NCBI GenBank assembly: GCA_015680685.1
Contig: MNCI01008651.1
Location: forward strand, 63,097-127,096
Length of the DNA stretch: 64,000 nt
From: Gnetum montanum
Taxonomy: Eukaryota > Streptophyta > Gnetopsida > Gnetales > Gnetaceae
Reading direction: 5' to 3'
The notes beneath the pieces were generated by a model. It did not search any database and had not been told where the DNA came from. It was given only the letters and a program-made list of their open reading frames with translations. Position 1 is the stretch's first letter, and the number at the start of each line of letters is the position of its first letter. Below, one piece after another: positions 10,184 to 20,976 of this stretch. The position numbers and the translations under genes were made by a program.

Positions 10184-11330
10184 ATGGCACATAAAAATAA
10201 GAGCAAAGAAATTTAAAATCTTAGCAATACTCCTCCTAGTCCCAATTCTCATAATGGACCAATTGGAGATGATAATTAACATAGTCATGTGCATGAGGAG
10301 GTGCATGGTGGTGCAAATGTGTTTGAGGATGTACATGAAAATGAAGATGTTGAGATGACTAGTGAGAGGGATATTGATGAATCCCATGAAAAGATATAAG
10401 AATTGTGGAGCCATTTATTGTAAGTAGACAATATCATCATGTGTAGTCTACCCACAATGAATAAAGCTCATATAATCCAAGAGCTAATGGATCTAATGAA
10501 AGTTTCTTTCCTTCCAGAGTTAGGCTCTAGCACAAAACACAAACTTCTCCTAACTCAAAACTTTATGCTAAGGAATTAAGTGGAGTGACTTGGAGATGTT
10601 GATGATTTCCAGCTTATCAACCAAGAGCTACAAGATGAAAATCGGGAGTTGTGATCATTGCTAGAAACTTAGCAGGCTTTGTTTAAAAGCCAAAAAAATA
10701 AGATTGAGGGTTTGGAAAAGAAATTAGATGATGAGATTGAGATAATGAAAGTTCAATTAAACATGCAATCAAGGGCACTAGCATCAAGGCCGAATCAATC
10801 AATTTCTAAGTTTTAAGCTAAGAAAATAAAAATCTATTCGAGTAACAGGAATGATACTATGATAGATACCTTTCTATTTGAAACAAATGAATTCCTAGAG
10901 ATGTGTGAATTTAGCACTAAAAGATAAGATTTTGGAATAGCAAAATCTTGATGGCTTGGCATGCTTCAAAACAAAAAGGTTAGAATAGGTAGAGCCATCA
11001 AAACATGGGACTGGTTCAAGGAGGTTTTGATTGAAAAATTTTGTGCAGGAAATTCCATTGACAAAGCATGGTCAAAGCTAAAGAAGATCTAACACACAAG
11101 ATATCTAAGAAGTATATCCAACAATACAAAAATATCATTATATAAATTCCAAGAATCAGTAAGAATACCAAGTATAGACTATTTCTCAATGGATTCAAAC
11201 CCTAGGCCTAATGTGTGTTAAAAACTTGCAAAACCACAAGATTCAAGGAGGCCATCAAAGTTGCTAGCACTTTGTCTGATTACAAGGTGGGAAAGAAGGA
11301 TATGGTGTAGTGTAGCAACCACTCAGTAAG
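10184..11330 (+). pseudogene. gag relic of element C
   Basis: ATG 10184 opens MAHKNKSKEI, stopped by TAA. The same region continues as an acidic stretch (NVFEDVHENEDVEMTSE), then a probable coiled coil (QELQDENREL, KNKIEGLEKKLDDEIEIMKVQLN). A capsid-like part with DTFLFETNEFLEMCEF and KTWDWFKEVLIEKF follows at about 10865-11045. The organisation resembles plant gypsy gag proteins with an N-terminal coiled coil. At least eight stops or shifts make it non-functional. No protease or RT follows. Confidence 0.65.
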
Positions 11331-11537
11331 AAAGAGAGTAATAAATCATAGAGATGTGATGCATAGGTAAGTTCAGGTGGATTTAGAGGCTCTTATGTTG
11401 AGCCATCCACAAGTAAATAAAACTCATCTTGGAGGCATGGGAAACATAAGGCTTCCCAAAAGTAGCAAGATTCATAGAATAAACAACCACATTTTGGAGG
11501 GCTCCCTTAATATCCTCTAAGGAATCTAGGCTAAAAA

Positions 11538-11576
11538 TGCTATATTTGTGATGGAGGGCATTATGCTCTAGAATGC
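11538..11576 (+). pseudogene. Zinc-knuckle remnant of element C gag
   Basis: The 13 codons read CYICDGGHYALEC, a CX2CX3HX4C knuckle like the CxxCDGPHxxxxC version in some plant gag proteins. It marks the nucleocapsid end of the gag relic and supports the assignment of the weaker upstream part. Confidence 0.7.
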
Positions 11577-11935
11577 TCTTGAAAGAAATAGTAATATACC
11601 GAATGAGAATCATAGGTTGAATGCAATTGAGCATCAACCTTATGATCCATTGAAGATCTCTAACAATAATGATGAAGAGCAAGATATGAGACTTCTAAAC
11701 TCCTTCAAGTAGGTTCATAAGGACCTAATCACTGTAGGATAATGTGGAGGCTCTAGTATTCAAATAGGATAACGAATACTAAGGGGATTGAAACATGGTC
11801 AACCTAGTATAGCTACTACCTTGATGAACTAATTTTTGGTAGAAAACAAAACATGCACACATGAGTGAGTGGTGGTGGAAAATTTGTGAATTGCATGTTC
11901 TTAATGATGATTCTAGACTAGTGGTATATGTTCTT

Positions 11936-12197
11936 GACTATATCTACAAGTAAGGAGTGTAGGGTTTTGATATCATCTTTGAGTAGGAAGCACAAGATTA
12001 TGACTATATCTTTGAGCAAAAGCACAAAATTTTAATTACATATTTAAGCAAGAAGCATAGGTTTATGAATACATCTTTGAGTAGTAAGTACAAGATTAGA
12101 CTATGTCTTCAAGTAGGAAGCATAGGATTGTAACTACATCTTTGAGCAGGAAGCATAGGATTAAGAATGCTTCTTCAAGCAAGAAGCACAAGATTGA
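11936..12197 (+). repeat. Eight-copy tandem repeat, about 33-bp unit, in element C
   Basis: Eight adjacent diverged units of 31-34 bp around the consensus GACTACATCTTTGAGtAgGA followed by AGCACAGGATTAT. The unit length is 11 codons. One frame reads DYIFEQKHKI and related peptides for several units, so it may once have coded for an 11-residue repeat. It lies between the gag relic and the PPT. Confidence 0.8.
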
Positions 12198-12551
12198 GAT
12201 GAAGGAATGAGTGTCTCTAAAAGACCACACCTCTATATCACTGCAAGTGTAGGAAAATATTCTCATGTAAAGTGAGCCTTGATTTAGGTAGAAATGTTAG
12301 TACGGTTTCCATGAAAAAGGACAAGCCTTTTCTTCCTTAACATAGGTTGTATGAGTATCTCTAAGCCTTAGTTGAATGTCAAGTTGAGTTCAATATTTGT
12401 ACTTTACAATGGATTATCTTAGTTATTAAACCATCTTTTCTATAATTATCAAATGGATTTTGATTTATTTAATACCCTCAATATCCATTGTGCTTTCCAC
12501 ATTTGAAAAGATGTATGAACAAAGACTTAAGCTCCAAGGATGTCACTTCTT

Positions 12552-12565
12552 CAAGTAAGGGAGAG
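12552..12565 (+). promoter_or_regulatory. Polypurine tract of element C
   Basis: AAGTAAGGGAGAG lies directly before the 3' LTR start TGTAG, the expected place for the plus-strand primer. Confidence 0.75.
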
Positions 12566-12614
12566 TGTAGAATGTTGTTTCCCTCTAGAACAAGGTACAA
12601 AAGAGTGTGGAGAT
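12566..12614 (+). repeat. 3' LTR of element C, left part
   Basis: 49 bp beginning TGTAGAATGTTG and ending GTGGAGAT, colinear with the 5' LTR start at 9579. The last five bases, GAGAT, are the left target-site copy of element A. Confidence 0.85.
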
Positions 12615-12654
12615 TGATGAGATGTGATTCACATGAGCCACCATGAGCCGCGAT

Positions 12655-12752
12655 ATCACATAGATATCGCATCCCATGCGATATCGTGTACGTGATATCG
12701 CATACACGATATCACATCGTCCCCTATGATGTCGCGTATGCGATATCGTGGT
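12655..12752. repeat. Decayed GATATC palindrome array, 5' LTR of A
   Basis: Six GATATC or GATGTC centres spaced 10-20 bp apart, several flanked by CG, TG or CA where LTR H has CG. It ends about 15 bp before TATAAATA. The pattern is what C-to-T change at CpG would give from the perfect H array. Confidence 0.85.
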
Positions 12753-12765
12753 CCACCACCATATC

Positions 12766-12773
12766 TATAAATA
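12766..12773 (+). promoter_or_regulatory. TATA box of element A 5' LTR
   Basis: TATAAATA within ATATCTATAAATAATAGG. The same sequence at the same place occurs in the 3' LTR (about 24522) and, reversed, in LTR H. Confidence 0.8.
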
Positions 12774-13688
12774 ATAGGCGACACTCCCCTTATTTCCCAT
12801 CCTAAGTTAGAAGTAGGGAAACTCTGGTAGTTTGATCACTCTAGAGATAGAATATTTTCCATGTGCCTGCAGTAGGAGTCCCAAAGTGAACGGATCTTTA
12901 TTCGAGCAACATTGTACCTGAACACAAGTTGTGTACGGCAATAAAGACGAGCTTTCAGGATAAACCTTGCAGTGCATGGAATAGGATTTTATTTATTATT
13001 CTCTCTCTCACCCTTAAACTCCTAGAATGTGGAATGAGTATGACTTGATTATGAGCATGTAAGGATGTGTACGGATAGTCAAGGAATCGGCTGCTCATCG
13101 CATGCGGTATGAGTACGACTTAATTACAAGCATCTCATGTGACTACTTGGTAACCCAATGGCGTATTCAAGATCTGCGCTTGGTAATCCTAGTGGTAGTC
13201 CCAGATGTGTATAGTTAGTCAAGGAATCGGCTGCTCATCGCACTTAGGCTAGATAGATTCTCTCAACCCTTTCCTCCTAGTTAAGTGCCTCAGTACGACC
13301 ACTTCGAGCACGTGCGTTACGCGCAGTGATCCCAGGAACGATTAGCGTTTGGTAGCCACGGTTGCATCGGTTCAGGGTGTGTACAGTAAGTGGGAATAGA
13401 TGCTAATGCTAGGTAATTTAGACTTAGGTCATTAGTTAGAGTTATCTAGTTTCTCAACCCTTCACCTCGATAGCATAGGAGAAAAACATTAAAAATATAA
13501 AAATCATATACCTCAGACTTACTTAACCATACACCATGACAACCACAAGTAAGTCTGGGAAGACAACGAATGATTAACCCCAAGTGTTTCATGGGCATGT
13601 AGGCACTTAGTCTATGGAGTTCGACCGGATCGCGCGTGCTACGCTCATTTTGTATGGTTGAGTGTAGGGGTACCTCGCCACTCATCAT

Positions 13689-13705
13689 TGGCGCCGTTGC
13701 CGGGG
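13689..13705 (+). promoter_or_regulatory. Primer binding site of element A (tRNA-Asp)
   Basis: TGGCGCCGTTGCCGGGG is the exact complement of the 3' end of plant tRNA-Asp including CCA, one base after the LTR end. Confidence 0.95.
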
Positions 13706-13829
13706 ACTAAGTGTTTGTGTGCCGAATAGAACATAAAGGATATCACTCACATCGTTGGGAGCCTAAACGAACCTTCGGGTTAATCAAGATAAAAAATTTT
13801 ATAATGGTAAAATTAGCACACCGATAGCA

Positions 13830-15524
13830 ATGTCTTCTTCTCATAAGAGCAACTCACCACCTAAAGACCATACACGAGACAGTCGGCAACATAACACACA
13901 TAGCCGAACTCAGCAAAGTCCTAAACAATACAAGATAGTTTATACTCATCCCAATGAGTATATTCCAAACTTTACCTTTATCCTCCATCAAGATGAACAG
14001 CTGCGATGGAGAGATTTGCAAGGTAACATTGTGTTACCCCTAGATCGTGTTATTCCAAACATGCTTCTCCATGCCTTGGCACAGATTGGCATGACAGAAT
14101 TATATGTTGATTACGTTGTAGATGATTTTGATATGAGGGATTATCATCCCACAGAAGCACAATGTATGAGGGACGCTAGGTAGGAGAGTCAACATACACT
14201 GCTGAAGGGCAAAGGTCCGCACACCCTTAGCAAAATAGGAGATGAGGAATCTCTTATAACGGGTTCTTTTGCAAATGATGTTCCCCCTCCTAATGATGAT
14301 GAGGAGGTAAGGTATTAGAACCTACAATCAACGATACATAACCATGGTTCTGATGCCCATGAACACCAGTTGTTCATAGAGGGAACAACCACTCATGCTA
14401 AGGATGGGCACTTAGATCGTCACCACGATCGGGGCTGTAGCAGCCGAAGAGAAGGCAAGAAACATCGTCATGGCAATGGTTCCCCTTCTTCTTTCCCTTC
14501 TTCACATCACTCACCCTCTCCTTCCACATCTGGGCACAGCCACCATGAACATAAAGGAGAGGATAAAGGTAGACAAAACGAGAGACCTTGACAGGAAAGT
14601 TGAGAGAGAGGACAAGGGCAAGGACGTAGGGAGAGTAGGGAACAACGTAGACATCATAAGCGTCATGAAAGAGATGATCATGAAGAGCCCTTACTCGCAA
14701 CCCGAAATATACTTGACATAATGGAGGTAGTTAGGATTCCCACAAGACATTTAAAGGATAGTTAGATTAAACGTTTAGACATGAACAATATCCCATGATT
14801 TGAAGGGGGATACAATGCAGATCTGCAAAATCATTTATAGGCATTCCACGATGCCTATGCCTTGAAGAATATAGAAAATGAGTGGCAAAAACTTAAGTTT
14901 CTTCCAAGGACACTCACCAAGGAAGCAAAGAGTTGGTCCCGGTCCTTAGAACCAGAAACCATCAAGAGGTGGAGTACAATGCTAGAACTGTTCAACGAGA
15001 AGTATCAAATGTACACCAGAGTGTCCAATTTGCATAAGCAGATCCAAGGTTGGAAGCAAGGTGAGCTATGAAAAAGGGAAAGTATGGAAGAATACAATCG
15101 TGATCCCTCTCTTCGAAAGAAGGGAGTGAAATTTTGTGATGAAGAGGATGAGTCACCAATCAAAGAGTTTATGAACAGAAAGACCTTGCCGCTTCAAAAG
15201 CTCACAACAGAAATAGCGGCTAAGTTAGATGACGTATGGAGTTCCTTAGACTCTAAAATTGAAACTGTCTTAAAAATTGTAGAAGAGTCTAAGATAGAAC
15301 AAAGTAGTGACAAAGGTAAGACAAAGTGGAGAAATTTAGGCCCTACACATAACAAGGGTAAGGGGAAAATCACTAACTCTGATGTGGTTGTGAAGTCAGA
15401 CACAGACGATGACAATGGATGTGAGATCTACCACTATGACCATCCTAAGGGATGTTTTCCAATTATCTCACATCTACAAGAGTCTGGAGTGTATGCACTT
15501 AACCCAAGACTCAACAAATGGTAG
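13830..15524 (+). pseudogene. gag of element A
   Basis: ATG 13830 opens 117 codons (MSSSHKSNSPPKD..., YTHPNEYIPNFTFILHQDE, LRWRDLQGNIVLP) up to a TAG at 14181. The same reading frame is picked up at about 14862 (EAKSWSRSLEPETIKRWSTM, LFNEKYQMYTRV, a gypsy capsid region) and 15084-15524. A Ser/His/Arg-rich segment lies between (14370-14590). The last part carries a compact Cys/His motif at 15420-15455. It shares its frame with pol. Homologous starts occur in H, E and G. It would form the capsid and bind RNA. Confidence 0.85.
15420..15455 (+). other. Compact Cys/His motif at the end of gag (A)
   Basis: Twelve codons read CEIYHYDHPKGC. The counterpart in E (about 48444-48479, minus) reads YDIY*YEHPKGC and in G (about 61205-61255, minus) LC*YEHLKEC. 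Differences fit single transitions (TGT to TAT, CAG to TAG). The family ancestor may have had C, C, H, C spaced CX2CX3HX3C, tighter than the usual CX2CX4HX4C knuckle. Confidence 0.5.
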
Positions 15525-15857
15525 ACACCTCGTAGGTTACCTTGTTCCCAAGGTAACCCAAGACAGTTCCACCAACCCTTAACGTATTATCCAAGTGGAA
15601 CTCCACCACAACCCATCGGGCAATTTCAGCAGTGGCAATACCCACAGTCATGGGGGATGCCACCGCCGAAATAGCAGTACCCTTGCCGGTAGCCAATTCC
15701 TCCAAGTGACCCTATGGGTTACGCAATCCCATAACACTACCTAGTTCGGAAATATCACCAGACTTCCCCTCCAGGAAGGAACACCCCACATAAATACCAT
15801 CCTCCAAATCCATCCGCACCTCTCACGCCAATAGCTCCACTACCAATCGCTCCAACA
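15525..15857 (+). pseudogene. Pro/Gln-rich linker between gag and protease (A)
   Basis: In the same frame as gag and pol, translation gives FHQPLTYYPSGTPPQPIGQF, QQWQYPQSWGMPPP and, after stops, PLTPIAPLPIAPTMP. It is low-complexity and Pro/Gln-rich, likely disordered. Three or four stops interrupt it. E has a similar linker at about 47780-48330. Confidence 0.65.
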
Positions 15858-16634
15858 ATGCCAAGGGTATTTCCCACACAACCGCAACCACCTAATGTCA
15901 TGAGGGCTTTCAATCCTCAATTCTTAGTTGGCCCTAACATTTTTACACTAAAACGACCTTTCTTCAAAGCCAACAATCCAACCAAACCCTCACCCCCACA
16001 CACGGTTGAACACCTAAACACCGTCATACCAAATAAGGCTTTGGACCCCCCTTCAACCAAGAAATCACGCCCAATGCATACAGTTATGTTAACGTATACA
16101 ATAACCGACTGGATCAAGGTCGACCACCTTCCCAAGAAATTATTTGATCCTGGAGTCCCCCTAGTTTACCTCCAAGTTGCTAGGAATGAACCCCATAAGG
16201 CTCTCTTAGACTCAGGTTCCAGAGTCAACTTAATCTCACAAGAACTGTATAAAACCTGGAACCTACCTCCACTCAAGAAGAGCAATATTCGCTTAGACCT
16301 GGCTGACCAGTCCATCACTGTTCCTTTGGGATAGGTTGAGGACATTGTTACCACTGTGGGTGGTTGGTCATATCTAGCCAATTTCCTAGTGATCCAAATA
16401 AACAATGACACAGGGGATTTCCCAATTATAATGGGAAGGACATGGCTGAATATAATCGATGCATGCCTAGGAATCTGCAATCTTTCCTTAGAAATATCTG
16501 AGATAAATACTTTTGGGAAAATTGAGAGGAAAAGAGTTCCATGCATCACATATAGTGACACAGGGTGTCATTGCGTGCAGAAATCATGGGTGATGCAAAG
16601 TTTAACATTGCCTGCATGCAATTGGTGTGCATAG
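15858..16634 (+). pseudogene. Aspartic protease of element A
   Basis: The active-site motif LLDSGSRVNLIS has its Asp codon at 16209. It is followed by LYKTWNLPPL, VPLG, then after a TAG at 16332 the same frame continues GDFPIIMGRTWLNIID, the second protease landmark. The frame stops at 16632. The product would mature the gag-pol polyprotein. The region before 16150 is a variable linker. Confidence 0.85.
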
Positions 16635-17084
16635 GATATTGACGTACAAAAGTGTCTATATGCGGTAGCCACATGACAAGAAAACACCCAGTGGCTGAAG
16701 GCTGATAAAGAAAAAAACTCAACAACCTGCGTGGAACTAGCTGAGGGAATAACTAGTGCTTACATTGAAAGCACAGACGTATTAGAGTAAGTCCGTTGCC
16801 AACTTCCAACCCTTAACTCTGAAAACATTAATTGGGGGAAGTTGGAGATTCCTGAGAAGTTTAAACAAGAGCCCCTAGATTTAAAACCATTGCCCACCGA
16901 TTTGGAATACATGACCCTTAAAAATGGAAAATCGGTAATCATAAACGCAAAGCTTGCACCCAAGCAAAAAGAAAGTTTGCTAAAGGAAATAAACAAGTGG
17001 TCAACAGCCTTTGCCTAGTCATACCCTGAACTAACCAAAATAGATCCTAGGATATGCCAGCATAATATTTACATAGACCCCTCC

Positions 17085-17700
17085 ATGAAACCTCACAAGC
17101 AACCCCAGAGGCAATTGAACCCGAAGTTAAAACAAATAGTGAAAGAGGAGATAGAGCAGCTTCTCAAGGCTAGGTTCATTTACCCTATTGTCGATAGCAA
17201 GTGGGTTAGTCCTCTTGTAATCGTACCGAAAAAAGGAGGCAAATGGACGGTATGTATAGACTTTAAGCTATTAAATATGGCAACATTCAAAGATCACTTC
17301 CCATTGCCATTTTTTGACCAAGTCTTAGAAACTATAGCAGGGCATCACTATTATAGTTTTATGGATGGGTACAGTGGGTACAACCAAATACGAATCACAC
17401 CAAAAGACGAAGCCAAAACAACATTCACCAGTCCTTGGGGAACATTTGCATACAAACAAATGCCTTTTGGTTTGTGCAATGCACCTACCACATTCCAACG
17501 ATTAGTTCTAAGCATATTTTAACAGCAAATAGGTAACGGAGTAGAAGTCTTCATGGACGACTTCTCCACTTATGGGACGAGCTTTGATCAAGCCCTCGAC
17601 CAGTTAGAGCAAGTATTGAAACGATGTGTTGAAACCAACCTAAAACTCAACTAGCAGAACAGCCATTTGATGGTTCAAGAGGGCATCGTACTGGGGCATA
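17085..17700 (+). pseudogene. Reverse transcriptase of element A
   Basis: Starts in the conserved lead KPHKQPQRQLNPKL. RT blocks are all in one frame: FIYPIVDSKWVSPLVIVPKK, KWTVCIDFKLLN, FPLPFFDQVLE, SFMDGYSGYNQI, FTSPWGTFAYKQMPFGLCNA, and the catalytic FMDD at 17550-17561. Stops occur at 17016 upstream (TAG where the family has Trp), 17520 (TAA) and 17652. All catalytic Asp are kept, so only stop codons disable it. It copies element RNA into cDNA in the particle. Confidence 0.93.
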
Positions 17701-17759
17701 AAATTTCAGAATCAAGAATTGAGGTGGATCCAAAAAAAATTAAAGTCATCCAAGGAATT

Positions 17760-18344
17760 ACTTGACAACCAGAAACTGTCAAAGACATTAGGTCATTCCT
17801 TGGATACACTGGCTACTACAGGAGATTTATCGAAAACTTCTCCAAAGTCGCCAAGCCGTTGGTGGAATTAATGAAAAAAGATACACCATTCGAATGGACC
17901 AGGGAATGTGAACAAGCATTCCAAACTCTCAAACAGAGGCTTGTGGAAACTCCCATTCTACAAGCCCCTGACTGGTCCAGGCCGTTCCATATCATGACCG
18001 ACACACCTAATTATGCCTTAGGAGCCATACTAACACAATTAGATGAACAAAAATGACTTTATTACATCCACTGTGCCAGTAAGAGTATCACTGGTGCACA
18101 ACTCAACTACACAACTACGGAAAAGGAATTAATGGTTGTAGTGTTTGCACTGGACAAATTTAGGCACTATGTATTGGGCTACAAAGTATACATCCATACA
18201 GATCCTAGTGCAATTAGGTTCCTTATGAACAAGCCAATGGTTAGCCCATGTATCGTACATTGGTTGGTAATTCTTCAGGAGTTCGATTGAACAATAGTAG
18301 ACCGCAAAGGCACCGAGAATGTAGTCGCCGATCACCTATCTCGG
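17760..18344 (+). pseudogene. RNase H of element A
   Basis: The RT connection reads IRSFLGYTGYYRRFIENFSK, then ILQAPDWSRPFHIMTD (first acidic residue), YTTTEKELMVVVFALDKFRH (second), YIHTDPSAIRFL (third) and TENVVADHLSRL (fourth region). Stops fall at 17763, 18054 and near 18288; the one at 18054 is TGA where the family has Trp. It removes the RNA strand during cDNA synthesis. Confidence 0.9.
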
Positions 18345-19616
18345 TTGCGTTGGGACAAAAAAGAGGATGAATATGCTGTATCTGACCATTTTCTTGATGA
18401 AACCCTCTTTGCCGGTGTAGTAAATGATCAACCCATGGAAATAAATTGGTATAGTAGCATTCTTACTTATCTCATTTCCCAAAAAATATCACAGGGGTTG
18501 GACTTTAGGAAGAAACAACAGTTTCTTCACAAAACCAAGTACTTCATGGAAATTTGGGGACAACTCTATAAAGTCTGTCCTAATGGCTTGGTTCGATGGT
18601 GCATGCCTGATAAGGATCAATTAAAGGTTCTCCAGGATGCTCATGAGGGCCCCTGTGGGGGTCACTATGCCAGGAGACAAATGGCTACCAAGGTCCTGCT
18701 TGCAGGATATTATTGGCCAATACTATTTCGGGATGCCCATCATTTTGCCCAATCCTGTGAACGCTACCAACATGATGGTGGAATGACTGCTAGAATGGAG
18801 GGTCCGCAACAATGGATCCAACCTTTGGAACCCTTCGATATCTGGCGAATAGATTTTATGGGGCCTATCACACCGATGTCCAATGGAAAAGCATACATCA
18901 TCGTTGTTGTTGATTACTTAACCAAATGAGCTAAAGTAGCTGCAGTAACAGATTGCACATCCTCTACGGTTGCACGATTTGTACAACAACAAATTGTAAA
19001 TAGGTTTGGTATGCTGTGTGCACTCATCTCTGATAATGGAACACATTTTACAGGTGCAACCTTTCGCAAATTAATGCAACACTTAGGGGTTGAGCATAAA
19101 CTGACCACATCTTATCATCCCCAAGCTAATGGCCAAGTCGAGGTTACTAATAGGGAGATTACTAGAATATTAATGAGAATGGTTAGCAAATTCAGATGAG
19201 ACTGGAGCACAAAACTGAACGATGCTCTCTAGGCATACCACTCTACTTGGATGCTTCCTACCGGCTATTCTCCCTATGAGTTAGTGTATGAGAAACTACC
19301 CAAGCTTCCCATACAGAATGAGCTCTGTACACTATCCATGGCTTGCGACCTTCACCTGGACCTTGACCTAGCACAAAAACAACAGTTGACAACTCTGAAT
19401 GTGCTAGACGAGAATAGATTGGTTGCACTATCGTTAAATGAGTTGCACAAGGCACATAGTAAACAACGTCATGACTTAAGGATTCGAAGGTTTAGATACC
19501 AACTAGGAGACAAGGTCCTTTACTGGAATCCCACCACGTACCTCAGCGTACGAAATTCCAAACATTGTGGGAAGGATCCTATATTATTCATACAACCTTC
19601 TCCTCTGGAGCCATGA
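18345..19616 (+). pseudogene. Integrase of element A
   Basis: The N-terminal zinc region is HEGPCGGHYARRQMATKVL with GYYWP, then CERYQHDGG, where the second Cys of the usual CxxC is Tyr, so zinc binding is likely damaged. The core DDE residues are readable: RIDFMGP (Asp at 18852), LISDNGTHF, and GQVEVTNREI. The C-terminal part has FRYQLGDKVLYWNP. Stops occur at 18927, 19197 (both TGA for expected Trp) and about 19233 (TAG for Gln). A frameshift near 19545 moves the last part to the frame of WEGSYIIHTTFSSGA, which ends near 19795. It would join cDNA to host DNA. Confidence 0.92.
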
Positions 19617-19761
19617 TGATATACAAGCCTGACAGCCCGGATAAAAGATTATTGGTTAATGTACAACAAACAAAACCTTTTCGTGAACCTGCAACAGCCA
19701 GTACAAGTTACACCTTCACTAGCGGGCAACCTTGCTCTCTATTTTGGATCTCTTCCTTGCA

Positions 19762-19776
19762 ATTCAGTCATGGGGG
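19762..19776 (+). promoter_or_regulatory. Internal polypurine-tract-like site at end of pol (A)
   Basis: ATTCAGTCATGGGGG here is identical to the 15 bases before the 3' LTR (24391-24405). E has a degenerate copy at the matching place (minus strand near 44055-44085, TTGTGGGAGAGATGGCCACC). It could prime a second plus-strand start, or mark a junction. Confidence 0.6.
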
Positions 19777-20754
19777 AGATGGCCACCTATGCTAATTGTT
19801 GGCACATTTAGCCATTTCATGGAGCAGCAAAGGTGATAAAATATGAGTAAGCCATGGAAGATATTCAAAGCAAAAATATATATGATGGTTATGCCTTATT
19901 GATATCAATGCTTGAAGTTTCATGTAGAAAATTGTTAAATAAAGATAGAGTATTTCAAATGATAAGAAAAATTCATCATGCTCCTTTGGAAAATGAAGGG
20001 TGAAAAGAGTTAAAAAGCTAAAAGATCTAGATCCCGTTTATGGATGCATTAAGGAAAAATATCAAAGTCCATATGGTAAGGTTTGAATAATGTTTTTACA
20101 GCAAGGAAAAAAATGCAAACACAGTTCCAGCCACTGTACGCGAAGGGAGGAAAATGGACAAAATTGCTGCAAAGGAATAAAAATAGTCTAGAAAAATGCC
20201 TTGTTTTTTACAAGAATCACGTTGCAGGAGAATGCAAGGGTTTTTGCCCTGTAATGGCTTTCATTTTTGCAACAAATCAACTGTTCTTTTGGCCCTAAAT
20301 CAGCGGCATCTCTGCTGGTCGCGTTGTGCCAAAATTTCTTTTGCAGGGACATGGATTCAAAGGAGAAGAAGAACCAGCGTGGGCACTGCCACTTCCAATT
20401 CTGAATTCGAATTTTACACAGTCAATTCGCCCACCTACAACGATGCCAATGTGTTCTGAGACGCGTGAACTGCATGAAGATTTTTTTGGCCATTGTAGGG
20501 CCGTTCTTAACCTACCTTACTGGATGTTGTATTTTTTGATGCTCAGATCTATGATACATTTGCCCTTAACCCTGAAATCAATGGCAGAAAACAAAAAATG
20601 ATTTGCAGGAACACGAAAACGTAGGAAGCCCTAAGCGAATTTGGGGCAAAATAAAACAGTTCCAGGCAACTGAAACCCTATGTCCAGGGCCATACGTCCA
20701 ATACACCACTTCTATTTCTAGATCTTTCTCCTCCAGCAACTGAACCTAGCAACG

Positions 20755-20976
20755 ATGTCGGATGCAACGGCAGAGCCTTCTCCCACGGTGGTGGTTGCTA
20801 ACGATTCCTAGCAGGGGTGGGATATTTTAGATATGTTCGATGGCAGTTCCAAGCCTGGCGCCTTCACATTCGAGCATTGCAGTTTCAAATTTGATTTTTT
20901 TTGCCATTTTCACTTGGGTGCAAGTGCATATAAAATATTTCAGAATAAGATACCAGCAACATTTATGCCAAGGTAG
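20755..20976 (+). pseudogene. Unidentified 74-codon frame with one internal TAG
   Basis: ATG 20755 (MSDATAEPSPTVVVANDS), TAG at 20809, then in the same frame QGWDILDMFDGSSKPGAFTF and further to a TAG at 20974-20976. The composition (acidic, Pro/Ser start, balanced codons) looks more like real coding sequence than its surroundings. The end, CCAAGGTAGAT, resembles a splice donor (AAG|GTAGAT). It could be a captured host exon or the start of an extra element gene. I do not recognise the family. Confidence 0.4.

Larger units (their letters stand above)
12615..13687 (+). repeat. 5' LTR of element A
   Basis: 1073 bp, TGATGAG...CTCATCA. U3 has a partly decayed GATATC palindrome array (12655-12752). 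TATAAATA is at 12766-12773 and AATAAA at 12940-12945, near a probable R/U5 border. Two sub-repeats carry CAAGGAATCGGCTGCTCATC (about 13080 and 13220). Regulation would be by the TATA promoter with any factor bound to the palindromes. Confidence 0.95.

Noticed and set aside
11936-12197. CRISPR-like array
   Set aside because: Units are adjacent with no unique spacers, are diverged, and lie in a plant retroelement.
20083-20601. Overlapping short plus-strand frames just before the 20755 frame
   Set aside because: Three overlapping frames with no motif and unusual composition; probably chance openness in moderate-GC sequence.
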